Source: Rufibacter tibetensis | Lineage (GTDB): Bacteria; Bacteroidota; Bacteroidia; Cytophagales; Hymenobacteraceae | NCBI RefSeq assembly: GCF_001310085.1 | Contig: NZ_CP012643.1 | Location: forward strand, 2,015,001-2,079,000 | Direction: 5' to 3' | DNA: 64,000 bases | In this document: positions 45,623 through 54,834 of the stretch, piece by piece | Layout of the letters: the number at the start of each line of letters is the position of its first letter | Position numbering within the stretch: position 1 is the first letter of the stretch | The notes under the pieces: model-generated | The model's input: only the letters and a program-made list of their open reading frames with translations | Databases searched by the model: none | What the model was told of the DNA's origin: nothing | Position numbers and translations under genes: made by a program

Positions 45623-45653
45623 TTGAGAATCAGCCGATAATTGCTTAATTTTG
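45623..45653 (+). promoter_or_regulatory. Promoter of the glycogen-synthase-like gene
   Basis: TTG at 45623-45625 and TAATTTTG at 45646-45653 are separated by 20 bases, matching the Bacteroidota sigma-ABfr pattern (-33 TTG, -7 TAnnTTTG). It is 47 bases before the start at 45700. Confidence 0.55.
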
Positions 45654-45699
45654 CATTTCGCAATTACTATTGCCTGTTTTATTTTAATCACTCCAACCT

Positions 45700-46512
45700 A
45701 TGTCCAAATTGAGAATCTTATACGCGGCCACTGAGATTGATCCATTTCTGCAAACCACAAAAGTAGCGGAATTCCTGAGGATGTTGCCACAAGCGATGCA
45801 AGAGCGTGGGATGGAAGTAAGAATTTTTGTGCCGCGGTTTGGTTTGATTAACGAACGTAAGAACCGTTTGCACGAGGTTGTCCGGCTTTCTGGCATAAAC
45901 ATTGCCGTTGGCGAAGAAGAGAAACCATTGATTATCAAGGTGGCTTCTATTCCTAATGCTAAACTCCAGGTATATTTTATTGACAACGAAGACTATTTCC
46001 ACCGGAAGTCCGTTTTGGTGGACAAAGACAATAAGTTTTACTCAGACAATGACGAGCGCGCCATCTTTTTCTGTAAAGGGGTATTAGAGACCGTGAAAAA
46101 ACTGGGTTGGGCGCCAGACATCGTTCATTGCAATGACTGGATGACCAGCTTGATCCCGCTGTATCTGAAGAGCACGTACAAGAACGATCCTATCTTCAAA
46201 ACCGCGAAATCTGTTTTCTCTGTGTACAACAGTGAATTTACTCATAAATTTGAGGGTGACTTGTTGGAAAAAGCCAAGATGCTGGACATTGAAGACGAGA
46301 TGCTATCAAACCTGAGAGCAGGAGACTTTGGGGCCTTCATTAAAATGGGAATGCAATATGCTGACCTGGTGATTAAGTCTAACGAAGACTTCAGTGATAA
46401 CTTGAACGCGATGTTCCAGGAGTATAACAATACCAAGCAGATCAACACCATCAGCTCAGACGAAAACACCCTTGATTCTTACTATAACTTGTATAATGAA
46501 CTTGCGAATTAG
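45700..46512 (+). CDS. Glycogen/starch synthase N-terminal-like protein, short form
   Basis: This 270-aa protein matches the N-terminal acceptor half of GT5 glycogen synthases: LYAATEIDPF, AEFLRMLPQAMQERGMEVRIFVPRFG, WAPDIVHCNDWMTSLIPLYLK and VYNSEFTHKF. The C-terminal donor-binding half with the catalytic KxGL/E region is missing; the protein ends where it would begin. This short form is common in Bacteroidota, so it is not a recent truncation. It may be regulatory. The next gene, a DUF4270 protein, starts 17 bases before its stop. Confidence 0.8.
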   Translation: MSKLRILYAATEIDPFLQTTKVAEFLRMLPQAMQERGMEVRIFVPRFGLINERKNRLHEVVRLSGINIAVGEEEKPLIIKVASIPNAKLQVYFIDNEDYFHRKSVLVDKDNKFYSDNDERAIFFCKGVLETVKKLGWAPDIVHCNDWMTSLIPLYLKSTYKNDPIFKTAKSVFSVYNSEFTHKFEGDLLEKAKMLDIEDEMLSNLRAGDFGAFIKMGMQYADLVIKSNEDFSDNLNAMFQEYNNTKQINTISSDENTLDSYYNLYNELAN

Positions 46513-47911
46513 TAAAGCTGCTGCTGTACTCTTTATTTTCTCTTTCTTTTTTTCTGCTTGTGATGATCCTACAGCTATTGGCTTAGAGCTGCAGGAGCCA
46601 GGTACTCAAATTGGCACTTCTTATACAGACACCGCTACTATAAAAGCGTCTACCGTTTTACTAAAAGACTCTATTGTTGGCTTAGGGGCAACCCGTGTAC
46701 AGGTAGGTAGAATCACTGACGGTACTTTTGGAACCGTGACTGCCAGAACATTTGGTGAGTTCGCTCCCATGACATTGCCGGCACACCCAGATTCTATTGA
46801 TGCTACCAGGGGTGCTGACTCTTTAATCATCAACCTGGATTATAACTATGCTTTTGGAGACAGAAGCAAAAACATAAAGTTGAATGTGCATCGCCTCACT
46901 GAAGCCTTCAGAGATGATGACACGTATTTCACGTCCAGAAGACTAACGTATAATGAGACGCCAGTAGGCTCGGTGACTTTCCTTCCGCAACCTGACGCCA
47001 CATACAAAAGCCCAACCGATACAAGTCAGAGCTTGCCGGTCCTAATCAGAATCAAGATTACGGGCAACTTTGCCAATGACGTTCTTCAAGCTTTGGCCCA
47101 AAATTCTGCTTCTCAGCCGTTCATCAACACCATCAGAGGATTAGTGATTGAGCCTGCTCCCGGAACAGAAGGTCAAGGCACTATGATTGGGTTTTTGCCA
47201 ACCTCTACCAGCACGACTCTGGCACTTCACTATAAGTCAAAGAAGAACCTGGCCAAAGTAACTACCTTTATGTTTACAGATAGGTATTTTAACCAGATTG
47301 AGGCAAATAGGAATGGAACAGGTTTGGCTACTTTGCAAAATAATGGAGCCACCTTGTCCTCAGAAGCTGCTGGTAACCGCACCTATTTACAGGCCGGAAC
47401 AGGTCTCGTTACCAAAATTGACCTGCCACACATTTCTTACTTTAGAGAAAAAGACCCTATAGAGGCTGCCAGAACAGGAAAGAAACAGGACCAGAACCTG
47501 GCTGTTAACAAAGCAGAGTTGATTATTCCTTTAATAAACGGGGCAGACTCCTTGTCACTACCTCCTGTAATCACAGTTGTAGAGGCGACTCGTTCTAACA
47601 GGATAGCCATGCAACAGGGCGTACCAAGTGCGTTGGTGGCTGAGGGCAGCAACGTTCCGGCTACCCTTCAATACCGGGGTAAAAATGGCGGGTATGTATA
47701 TGTAGTAAACATCACCAGCTACATACAAAACCTACTCTACAACAGACGGGAAAATAACGGGCTAATACTCCTGCCGTCTAACGTCACCAGCACCGTCTCC
47801 ACGCCTACCAACATGGCACAAACGATAAACCGTGCCATCATTGAGGCAAATCAGAGTCCTAACGCTGAGCGCAAAATCAGACTAAGACTCTTTTATTCAA
47901 CAGCTCAATAA
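46496..47911 (+). CDS. DUF4270 surface lipoprotein
   Basis: This 471-aa lipoprotein has the lipobox FFSAC with Cys22 and then DDPTAIGLELQEPG, typical of the DUF4270 family restricted to Bacteroidota. The start is the ATG at 46496, inside the end of the preceding gene; an earlier ATG adds eight residues before the basic region. The protein is beta-rich and of unknown function. It is usually found, as here, between a glycogen-synthase-like gene and glmS, so a shared regulation in cell-envelope or storage metabolism is likely. Confidence 0.82.
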   Translation: MNLRISKAAAVLFIFSFFFSACDDPTAIGLELQEPGTQIGTSYTDTATIKASTVLLKDSIVGLGATRVQVGRITDGTFGTVTARTFGEFAPMTLPAHPDSIDATRGADSLIINLDYNYAFGDRSKNIKLNVHRLTEAFRDDDTYFTSRRLTYNETPVGSVTFLPQPDATYKSPTDTSQSLPVLIRIKITGNFANDVLQALAQNSASQPFINTIRGLVIEPAPGTEGQGTMIGFLPTSTSTTLALHYKSKKNLAKVTTFMFTDRYFNQIEANRNGTGLATLQNNGATLSSEAAGNRTYLQAGTGLVTKIDLPHISYFREKDPIEAARTGKKQDQNLAVNKAELIIPLINGADSLSLPPVITVVEATRSNRIAMQQGVPSALVAEGSNVPATLQYRGKNGGYVYVVNITSYIQNLLYNRRENNGLILLPSNVTSTVSTPTNMAQTINRAIIEANQSPNAERKIRLRLFYSTAQ

Positions 47912-47949
47912 TATTTTTATACCCCTAGCTTAACAGGAATTACAGTAGT

Positions 47950-49788
47950 ATGTGCGGAATTGTAGCGTATGTGGGGCAGAGAGAAGCCTGCCCAATTATT
48001 TTAAAAGGATTAAAGCGTTTGGAATACCGGGGTTATGATAGCGCCGGCGTAGCTTTATTAAACGATGGGGACCTTAAGGTTTTTAAAAAGAAAGGCAAAG
48101 TAGCCGATTTAGAAACCCATATTGGTACCCAAGATACCAGCAGCCACATTGGCATAGGCCACACTCGTTGGGCTACTCACGGTGAACCAAACGATGCGAA
48201 TGCTCATCCGCACTACTCATCTTCCAAGAAGATTGCCATCATCCACAATGGCATCATTGAGAACTACGCTTCTCTCAAAAAACACTTACTTAACAAAGGC
48301 TACGAATTCCACAGCGATACTGACTCTGAGGTTTTTGTAAACCTGATTGAGGATGTGCAAAAGAACAGTAACGTGTCTTTGGCAGAAGCTGTCCGTTTGG
48401 CCTTACATGAAGTAGTAGGAGCTTACGCCATTGTCGTGATCTCCCATGACTCCCCTACTCAGTTAGTGGCGGCCCGTAAAGGTAGCCCTCTGGTAATTGG
48501 CGTAGGCAAAGGCGAGTACTTCCTAGCCTCTGACGCATCTCCTATCATTGAGTACACCAATGAAGTGGTGTACGTGAATGACTTTGAGGTTGCTGTTATC
48601 AAAGATGGTGTGTTAGACATCCGCACCAAAGAAGACGTGGTGCAGACACCTTACATTCAGAAATTGGAGTTAGAGTTGGAAGCCATTGAAAAAGGCGGCT
48701 ACCCACATTTCATGCTGAAAGAAATTTTTGAGCAGCCCCGTTCTATCATGGACAGCATGCGTGGTCGTTTAGTGGCTGAGAATACGCAGCTGACTATGTC
48801 CAGCATCAGAGAATATGCTACTCGTTTCAAGAACGCTGACCGCATCCTTATTGTGGCTTGCGGAACATCCTGGCACGCTGGACTGGTAGCCGAGTACATG
48901 ATTGAAGAGTTTGCCCGTATCCCGGTTGAGGTAGAATATGCCTCTGAGTTCCGTTACCGGAACCCGATTATTCGTGAGGGAGACATTGTGATCGCTATTT
49001 CTCAATCTGGAGAAACTGCCGATACCTTGGCAGCACTGGAATTAGCTAAGGCTAAAGGGGCGATGATCTTTGGGGTATGTAATGTGGTAGGTTCTTCTAT
49101 CGCGCGTGCCACTGACGCTGGAGCTTATACACACGCCGGTCCAGAAATTGGAGTAGCTAGTACTAAAGCCTTCACTGCTCAGGTAACGGTTCTTTCGCTC
49201 ATCGCGATGATGATTGCAGAGATGCGTGGCACTATGGAATTGACAGCTTTACGTACCCTGATGTTGGAGATGGAGAAAATTCCGGCTAAGGTGGAACAAG
49301 CACTTCAGTTAGATAAAGAAATACAAGCTATCTCTGAGATTTTCAAAGACGCGTCTAACTTCATTTACTTAGGTCGTGGGTTTAACTTCCCGGTAGCTTT
49401 AGAAGGTGCTTTAAAGTTGAAAGAGATTTCTTACATCCACGCAGAAGGCTATCCAGCGGCAGAAATGAAGCATGGACCAATTGCGTTGATTGATGAGAAC
49501 ATGCCGGTGGTGGTAATTGCCACCAAAGACAGCTCTTATGAGAAGATCGTTTCAAACGTTCAGGAAGTAAGAGCCCGTAAAGGTAGAGTGATCGCTATTG
49601 TTACCGAAGGCGACACGGTGATTCCTCAAATGGCTGAGTTCGTGATTGAAGTACCTAGTACCCACGAAGCCTTGATGCCGTTGCTTTCTGTTATTCCTTT
49701 GCAGTTGCTGAGCTACCACATTGCCGTATTGCGCGGCTGTAACGTAGACCAACCACGTAACTTGGCTAAGTCTGTAACAGTTGAATAA
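47950..49788 (+). CDS. glmS: Glutamine-fructose-6-phosphate aminotransferase (isomerizing)
   Basis: This 612-aa enzyme makes glucosamine 6-phosphate, the first step towards UDP-GlcNAc for peptidoglycan and LPS. Cys2 (MCGIVAYVG) is the glutamine-hydrolysing nucleophile. The glutaminase domain (1-~220) is followed by two SIS sugar-isomerase domains (ACGTSWHAGLVAEY, SQSGETADTLAALE; YLGRGFNFPVALEGALKLKEISYIHAEGYPAAEMKHGP). It ends KSVTVE. It follows DUF4270 by 38 bases. A strong terminator follows. Confidence 0.97.
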   Translation: MCGIVAYVGQREACPIILKGLKRLEYRGYDSAGVALLNDGDLKVFKKKGKVADLETHIGTQDTSSHIGIGHTRWATHGEPNDANAHPHYSSSKKIAIIHNGIIENYASLKKHLLNKGYEFHSDTDSEVFVNLIEDVQKNSNVSLAEAVRLALHEVVGAYAIVVISHDSPTQLVAARKGSPLVIGVGKGEYFLASDASPIIEYTNEVVYVNDFEVAVIKDGVLDIRTKEDVVQTPYIQKLELELEAIEKGGYPHFMLKEIFEQPRSIMDSMRGRLVAENTQLTMSSIREYATRFKNADRILIVACGTSWHAGLVAEYMIEEFARIPVEVEYASEFRYRNPIIREGDIVIAISQSGETADTLAALELAKAKGAMIFGVCNVVGSSIARATDAGAYTHAGPEIGVASTKAFTAQVTVLSLIAMMIAEMRGTMELTALRTLMLEMEKIPAKVEQALQLDKEIQAISEIFKDASNFIYLGRGFNFPVALEGALKLKEISYIHAEGYPAAEMKHGPIALIDENMPVVVIATKDSSYEKIVSNVQEVRARKGRVIAIVTEGDTVIPQMAEFVIEVPSTHEALMPLLSVIPLQLLSYHIAVLRGCNVDQPRNLAKSVTVE

Positions 49789-50107
49789 ACTACTTAGTGT
49801 ATAAAACAAAAAAGGAAGCCGAATGGCTTCCCTTTTTGTTTTATACACCTTTTAAAGAAACTCCTTTAAATAAGCTGAAAATCCTTATCTTCTTTCCCAT
49901 AAAATATGAAACATATCCAAAGAAGCCGTTTATAGTTTGAAACTGGTAAGAAGCGTTAAAATATATCCAAGCATTAAACCATTGTTCTGATTTCCAATCT
50001 ATAGAAAAAATTATTGCTCACAATAAGTGGGAATTTTAGCAGCAGATGTACCAGGTTCCTTCTAATGAACAAAGAAGTTAATCAGCCTCAATCCTAATAC
50101 CTACAGT
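49789..50107. other. 319-bp region between glmS and the DUF1800 gene
   Basis: Apart from the terminator, no gene or strong structure is seen. The AT-rich right half should carry the promoter of the DUF1800/DUF1501 operon. Confidence 0.35.
49801..49844 (+). terminator. Terminator of the glmS operon
   Basis: A 20-bp stem with one mismatch (centre GGAAGCC-GAAT-GGCTTCC) rich in A on the left and T on the right, 12 bases after the glmS stop. Confidence 0.85.
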
Positions 50108-52111
50108 ATGAGAAGCGCACTCAGATACTCCGGCTTAACATTCTTTTTCATACTGTCTTTTCTTTTGCTGTCTTCATTTGGCGGCACAGGAAGGTCTAAA
50201 GAGAAACCAACAAAATTTCCTTACAGGAAGGCTGGTCTAACTGAACGACAGGCTGCTGCTCATTTACTTAGCCGCTTTACCTTCGGTGCTAAGCCAGACC
50301 AAGTGGAGGAAGTCGTAAAAATGGGGTTAGAAAAATGGGTGCAGCGTCAGTTACAGGCCGATTTTCCAAATTCAGCCTTGGAACAGAGGCTAGCGAAGTA
50401 TGAAACCCTTAGAATGTCAAATGCACAAATAGTCCAGACCTTTCCTAAACAGGGGCAAGTCTTAAAAATGGCTATCAGAGAAGGCCTCATTGATAAAGAT
50501 GCGGTGAGAAAAGACGCGGCAGATAAAATCAGCAAGCAGGAATACCAAGCCAAGCTGGAGAGCTATATGCAGCAAAAAGGGTTTAAACCACAACGCATTC
50601 TCTATCAAGAAATGGTCAACCAGAAAATACTAAGGGCTACCTACTCAGAAAATCAACTACAGGAGATTCTCACCAGCTTCTGGTTTAACCATTTTAACGT
50701 TTCACTTACCAATAAGAACTGTGACCTGTATCTCACCTCCTATGAGCGGGATGTGATTAGGCCAAATGCTTTGGGTAAGTTTGAAACGCTTCTGCTGGCA
50801 ACTGCAAAATCGCCAGCCATGCTCACGTATCTAGACAACTTCAAGAGCACCTCCTCCAACGCAGACCTTACCCCCGCACAGAAACAAAGGCAGGAGCGTC
50901 AAATTCAGCTATTAGAAAGAAGGCAGGAACAAGACAATACCATGCAGCAAATGCAGGTGGCAGAGAAGGTGAGAAGAGCAAAAAAGGCCCAGGGACTAAA
51001 TGAAAACTACGCCCGGGAAATCATGGAGCTCCATACCTTGGGGGTTGATGGCGGTTATACACAGCAAGATGTCACACAGGCTGCCCATATTATGACCGGA
51101 TGGACTATCAATCCAGCCATAGACGGTTATCGCCTAGACAATGCCCCGGCAGCTATTAACAACCCAAAACGGACGGAAGCCCTCCAGAAACAAGGCTTTG
51201 TGCAGGAAGGTGATTTCCTGTTTGCAGCTAACCGCCATGACAAAGGTAGAAAAGAAGTGCTGGGCACTACTTTCCCGCCGCAGGGCGGATACGAAGAGGG
51301 ACTCCAGTTAATCAAATTGCTGGCACATCATCCATCTACAGCCAAGTTTATCTCTACTAAATTAGCTACACGCTTTGTCAGCGACACACCTCCGCGAAGC
51401 CTCATTGACAAGATGGCCAAGACCTTTACGGAGAAAGACGGTGACATCCGGGAAGTCTTGATGACCATGGTCGCCGCACCTGAGTTCTGGAGCAAAGAAG
51501 CCCTACGGGAGAAAACTAAATCTCCGTTTGAGTTGGCCATCAGTTCTGTCCGCAGCCTTAATGCCGAGGTACATGAGCCTAGACATTTAGCCACCTGGAT
51601 TACCAAAATGGGCGAGAAAATATATTCCTACCAGGCACCTACCGGCTTCCCGGACAAAGGCACCTACTGGATCAACACAGGTTCCCTGCTCAACCGCATG
51701 AACTTCGGGTTAGCTCTGGCCTCGCAGAAGATCAAAGGCATCTCCTTTGATTTGGTGGCTTTGAACCAGAACCGTGAACCAGAAAGTGCCGAAGCGGCTT
51801 TGATCACTTACAGTCAATTTCTAATGCCCGAACGCAACCTGGAAGCAACCATCAAAAGATTAACGCCCTCGCTCAATGACCCTGAGTTTGGGTTTAAAGT
51901 AAATGCTGCCGCTCACAAGAACCAAGCTGTAGCGCAGAAAGAACCACAGGAGCAGGAAGAGCAAATGATGCTAGATCAGCCGAAGAAAAGGGATGCTGAA
52001 AAGAACACCTCCGTTGCCAATACTACCTTCCATCAGAAAGGAGGCAATTCCCCCATGCTGGCCCAGATAGTAGGCATCATTATTGGTTCCCCGGAATTTC
52101 AGCGTAGATAA
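50108..52111 (+). CDS. DUF1800 secreted protein
   Basis: This 667-aa protein has a signal peptide (about 1-30, FFFILSFLLLSSFGG) and the DUF1800 features AAHLLSRFTFGAKPDQVEEVVKMGLEKWVQRQL, SFWFNHFNVS, NENYAREIMELHTLGVDGGYTQQDV and ATRFVSDTPP. It is 29 bases before a DUF1501 gene, the usual partner. Both are thought to be exported together, possibly to the periplasm or surface; function is not established. The C-terminal 80 residues contain a low-complexity EPQEQEEQMM stretch. Confidence 0.88.
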   Translation: MRSALRYSGLTFFFILSFLLLSSFGGTGRSKEKPTKFPYRKAGLTERQAAAHLLSRFTFGAKPDQVEEVVKMGLEKWVQRQLQADFPNSALEQRLAKYETLRMSNAQIVQTFPKQGQVLKMAIREGLIDKDAVRKDAADKISKQEYQAKLESYMQQKGFKPQRILYQEMVNQKILRATYSENQLQEILTSFWFNHFNVSLTNKNCDLYLTSYERDVIRPNALGKFETLLLATAKSPAMLTYLDNFKSTSSNADLTPAQKQRQERQIQLLERRQEQDNTMQQMQVAEKVRRAKKAQGLNENYAREIMELHTLGVDGGYTQQDVTQAAHIMTGWTINPAIDGYRLDNAPAAINNPKRTEALQKQGFVQEGDFLFAANRHDKGRKEVLGTTFPPQGGYEEGLQLIKLLAHHPSTAKFISTKLATRFVSDTPPRSLIDKMAKTFTEKDGDIREVLMTMVAAPEFWSKEALREKTKSPFELAISSVRSLNAEVHEPRHLATWITKMGEKIYSYQAPTGFPDKGTYWINTGSLLNRMNFGLALASQKIKGISFDLVALNQNREPESAEAALITYSQFLMPERNLEATIKRLTPSLNDPEFGFKVNAAAHKNQAVAQKEPQEQEEQMMLDQPKKRDAEKNTSVANTTFHQKGGNSPMLAQIVGIIIGSPEFQRR

Positions 52112-52140
52112 GGTTAATAAACAGGCACAAAGGACTTGTC

Positions 52141-53403
52141 ATGACGACCAGAAGAGGATTTCTAAAATCAGGAGCTTTGGCGCTTTTCGCAGCAAGTCTG
52201 GGTGGCGTACCCAACTTTTTAGCGCAGGCCACTAATAGCCGGAAACTGATGCTGCCGTACAAGAAAAATAAAATCCTAGTCTGCATCTTCCAGCGGGGCG
52301 CCATGGATGGCTTGATGGCAGTGACACCGTTCACCGATGCCCATCTGCAACTGGCACGCCCCAGCTTGTTTATGACCGCCGCCCAAAGTTCTTCCAACCC
52401 CTTGCTGGACTTAGACGGTCGGTTTGGCCTGCACCCTGCTATGAAGTCCTTTGAGCCCTTGTTCCGGGAGAAGCGTTTGGCCATTGTGCATGGCATGGGT
52501 TCGCCTAATCCTACCCGCTCCCACTTTGATGCCCAAGACTTCATGGAAACCGGCACTCCGTTTGATAAAGGTACCGCCAGCGGATGGCTGAACCGGGCGG
52601 TTGGTTTGATGGGCCATGAAGCCGCCACTCCGTTTCAGGCGGTAAGCCTCACCTCTTCGCTGCCCCGCTCATTTTATGGTGACCACTCGGCCATTGCCAT
52701 CAGTAACCTTCAGGACTTTGGCGTGCAGATGCGCGGAAACCAGAAAGCCGCCATGGCCGCCTCTAAGAACTTTGAAGATTTGTATGATCAAACCTCTTCC
52801 TCGCTGCTGAATAAAACCGGCAAGGAAAGCTTTGAGGCTGTGAAGATGCTGAGTAAGGTAGGTTCCAGAAATTACCTTCCGGCCAACAATGCCGTGTACC
52901 CCAACTCTCCGTTAGGCAACTCACTTAAGCAGATTGCCCAGATGATCAAACTAGACGTGGGCTTGGAAGTAGCGTTCGCCGAATCTGGCGGATGGGACAC
53001 GCACTACAACCAGGGCACAGCCAATGGTACCTTCGCCCGCAACGTGAATGATTTGAGCCAAAGCATCACCGCCTTCTGGACTGATTTAGATGCGTACCAG
53101 GATGACGTGAATGTCATGACCATGACCGAGTTCGGCCGAACCGTGCACCAAAACGGCAGCAACGGCACTGACCACGGCCGCGGCTCCTGCATGTTCATCT
53201 TGGGCAATGAGGTGAACGGTGGGCTGGTGCACGGCCACGTTCCTCCTCTGGCCAAAGAAAATCTGGAAGACGGCCGTGACCTACCCGTCACCACCGATTT
53301 CAGGAGCATTTTCAGCGAAGTAGCCGGAAAACATTTAAACATCCAGAATGAAAAGGTGCTGTTCCCGAACTGGAATGGGCAGAAAATAGGTGTGATACGC
53401 TAA
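52141..53403 (+). CDS. DUF1501 Tat-exported protein
   Basis: This 420-aa protein starts with a twin-arginine signal (TRRGFLKSGALALFAAS). DUF1501 features include a CIFQRGAMDGL segment, HGMGSPNPTRSHFDAQDFMETG, a WDTHYNQG segment and MTEFGRTVHQNGSNGTDHGRGSCMFILG, which resembles the alkaline-phosphatase/sulfatase fold metal site. It is preceded by its common partner DUF1800. Substrate is unknown. Export would be in folded form. Confidence 0.88.
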   Translation: MTTRRGFLKSGALALFAASLGGVPNFLAQATNSRKLMLPYKKNKILVCIFQRGAMDGLMAVTPFTDAHLQLARPSLFMTAAQSSSNPLLDLDGRFGLHPAMKSFEPLFREKRLAIVHGMGSPNPTRSHFDAQDFMETGTPFDKGTASGWLNRAVGLMGHEAATPFQAVSLTSSLPRSFYGDHSAIAISNLQDFGVQMRGNQKAAMAASKNFEDLYDQTSSSLLNKTGKESFEAVKMLSKVGSRNYLPANNAVYPNSPLGNSLKQIAQMIKLDVGLEVAFAESGGWDTHYNQGTANGTFARNVNDLSQSITAFWTDLDAYQDDVNVMTMTEFGRTVHQNGSNGTDHGRGSCMFILGNEVNGGLVHGHVPPLAKENLEDGRDLPVTTDFRSIFSEVAGKHLNIQNEKVLFPNWNGQKIGVIR

Positions 53404-53470
53404 GACTGATTATAGAGCTAACCGCATCAACTCACTAAAACATAAAAACAGTTTTACGGCTGTACTTTCT

Positions 53471-53504
53471 GTTTTAAACATGTTTTTGGGAAAACAGCCT
53501 AAAA
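53471..53504 (+). repeat. Interspersed palindromic repeat, copy 9
   Basis: Form GTTTTAAACATG then TTTTTGGGAAAACAGCC, to the left of the 28-bp inverted repeat arm. Confidence 0.45.
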
Positions 53505-53835
53505 GATACTTTACTAAAACTCCTTCCTTTCGCTGGCGCGAGCGTCCCGCTCGTGTCCACACGCTGGTCAAATGTATGTAGTTTGTATGCCGATAAAAGG
53601 ATGTGTCAGGACACGAATTCCGCCTTGACCTGTCCCTCAACAGACCGAAGTAAAGCTGCTCCGAGACAGTTTGTCCTGTGAGGGGACAGGCCAAAGAAAG
53701 AGAGGGTGAACCAGAAATGCGTTGTAGCAAACGTTATCTTCGTTCACAAGCTCCTTTCAGGATGACAAATGAGGGGAAGGGTTCAGGAATGCGTTCGGAC
53801 ACGAGCGGGACGCTCGCGCCAGCGATAGGAATCCC

Positions 53836-53867
53836 GTTTTAAGGCTGTTTTCTTAAAAGTGGCTGGA
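53836..53867 (+). repeat. Interspersed palindromic repeat, copy 10
   Basis: Form GTTTTAAGGCTG then TTTTCTTAAAAGTGGC, just to the right of the second arm. With copy 9 it brackets the 28-bp inverted repeat element. Confidence 0.5.
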
Positions 53868-53873
53868 AGCTTC

Positions 53874-54287
53874 CTATTTCTTGACGTTCACCAATTGATA
53901 GAGCGATGCCAGGAAGACGAAAGCCTTGTCTATGGAACGTTGAGAATCTTCGCGAAGCGTAGCCACTTCCAGGACTTCGCGGTTGATTATAGGCTCGCCT
54001 ATGAAGCCTGCTAAGTGAAAGTTGAGCGGGACGTACGCCGAGGCAAACTCCGTCATATTTACATTATTGGCGTTGAAGAACACGGTCAGTTTTTCACGTT
54101 TGCCTTGTTGATTGTATTGCGCTAGCCGTTCTGGTTGTTCATGCAAGAGTAGATCAATCACCAAATCTGCCTGCGGAAGCCATGCTTTCAGTTCTGCCGG
54201 GTCTTGCAAGTGAAGGTAGGCTCTGTTATAAAATTTCAAGCTAACCTCCGCTTCCTGCTCTTCGGTTGCCAAAACCAATGTGTTCAT
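53874..54287 (-). CDS. Hypothetical protein, 137 aa
   Basis: This soluble protein begins MNTLVLATEEQEAEVSLKFYN and has alternating strands and helices (ADLVIDLLLHEQ, LTVFFNANNVNMTEFA) that recall a Rossmann-like fold, but no nucleotide motif is visible. It ends with a helix ASLYQLVNVKK. It is divergent from RidA, with only 42 bases between starts, so shared control is possible. Function unknown. Confidence 0.55.
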   Translation of the reverse strand: MNTLVLATEEQEAEVSLKFYNRAYLHLQDPAELKAWLPQADLVIDLLLHEQPERLAQYNQQGKREKLTVFFNANNVNMTEFASAYVPLNFHLAGFIGEPIINREVLEVATLREDSQRSIDKAFVFLASLYQLVNVKK

Positions 54288-54329
54288 ATTTCTGTACCTT
54301 TAACCTTGTAAAGATACTGATTAACCTCT

Positions 54330-54719
54330 TTGTTTATGGCAACCAACATTATAGAAAGCAAATCTGCTCCGGCACCAATTGGGCCGTACAGCCAAGCCGT
54401 TATGGCAGGCAACACCTTGTATGTATCCGGTCAAATCGCGCTGGATCAGGCCACCGGCCAATTGGTGCAGGGCGACATCCAGACCGAAACGCACCAGGTC
54501 ATGAAAAACCTGCAGTATATTTTGCAGGAAGCCGGCATGGACTTCAGCAACGTAGTGAAGTGCAGCATCTTCGTAAAAGACTTAGGCAACTTCGGGGCCA
54601 TCAATGAAACTTACGGAAGCTACTTCACCAGCAATCCGCCAGCCCGAGAGACCGTGGAGGTAAGCCGCTTACCTAAGGACGTGAATGTGGAGATCTCCTG
54701 CATTGCGGTGAAATTCTAA
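54330..54719 (+). CDS. RidA-family enamine/imine deaminase
   Basis: This 129-aa protein removes reactive enamine intermediates made by PLP enzymes. Family marks: APAPIGPYSQAVMAGNTLYVSGQI, QVMKNLQYILQEAGM, VKCSIFVKD and PARETVEVSRLPKDVNVEISCIAVKF with the substrate-binding Arg (ARETVE) and Glu (EISCIA) in place. Length and motif order are normal. Confidence 0.93.
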   Translation: MFMATNIIESKSAPAPIGPYSQAVMAGNTLYVSGQIALDQATGQLVQGDIQTETHQVMKNLQYILQEAGMDFSNVVKCSIFVKDLGNFGAINETYGSYFTSNPPARETVEVSRLPKDVNVEISCIAVKF

Positions 54720-54767
54720 TGAGTGAGTGAGAGATGGAGTGATTGAAAGAGTAAAAGGAAAAAAACA

Positions 54768-54802
54768 GTTTTAAGTCCGGATTGCTAAAAACTGCCTCAA
54801 AA
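54768..54802 (+). repeat. Interspersed palindromic repeat, copy 11
   Basis: Form GTTTTAAGTCCGG then ATTGCTAAAAACTGCC, a degraded copy, between convergent genes RidA and YihY. Confidence 0.35.
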
Positions 54803-54834
54803 TACATCTGACCTACTCTTCCTTTTCCAATCTC

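Larger units (their letters stand above)
53404..53873. repeat. 470-bp intergenic region with long inverted repeat
   Basis: A perfect 28-bp inverted repeat, arms 53531-53558 and 53797-53824 (core GAGCG-TCC-CGCTC, itself a hairpin), encloses about 240 bases. Inside, CTGTCCCTCAACAG and CTGTGAGGGGACAG form a second imperfect pair. Repeat copies 9 and 10 stand outside both arms. No ORF above background is inside, so it resembles a MITE-like or REP-pair element without a transposase. Confidence 0.6.
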
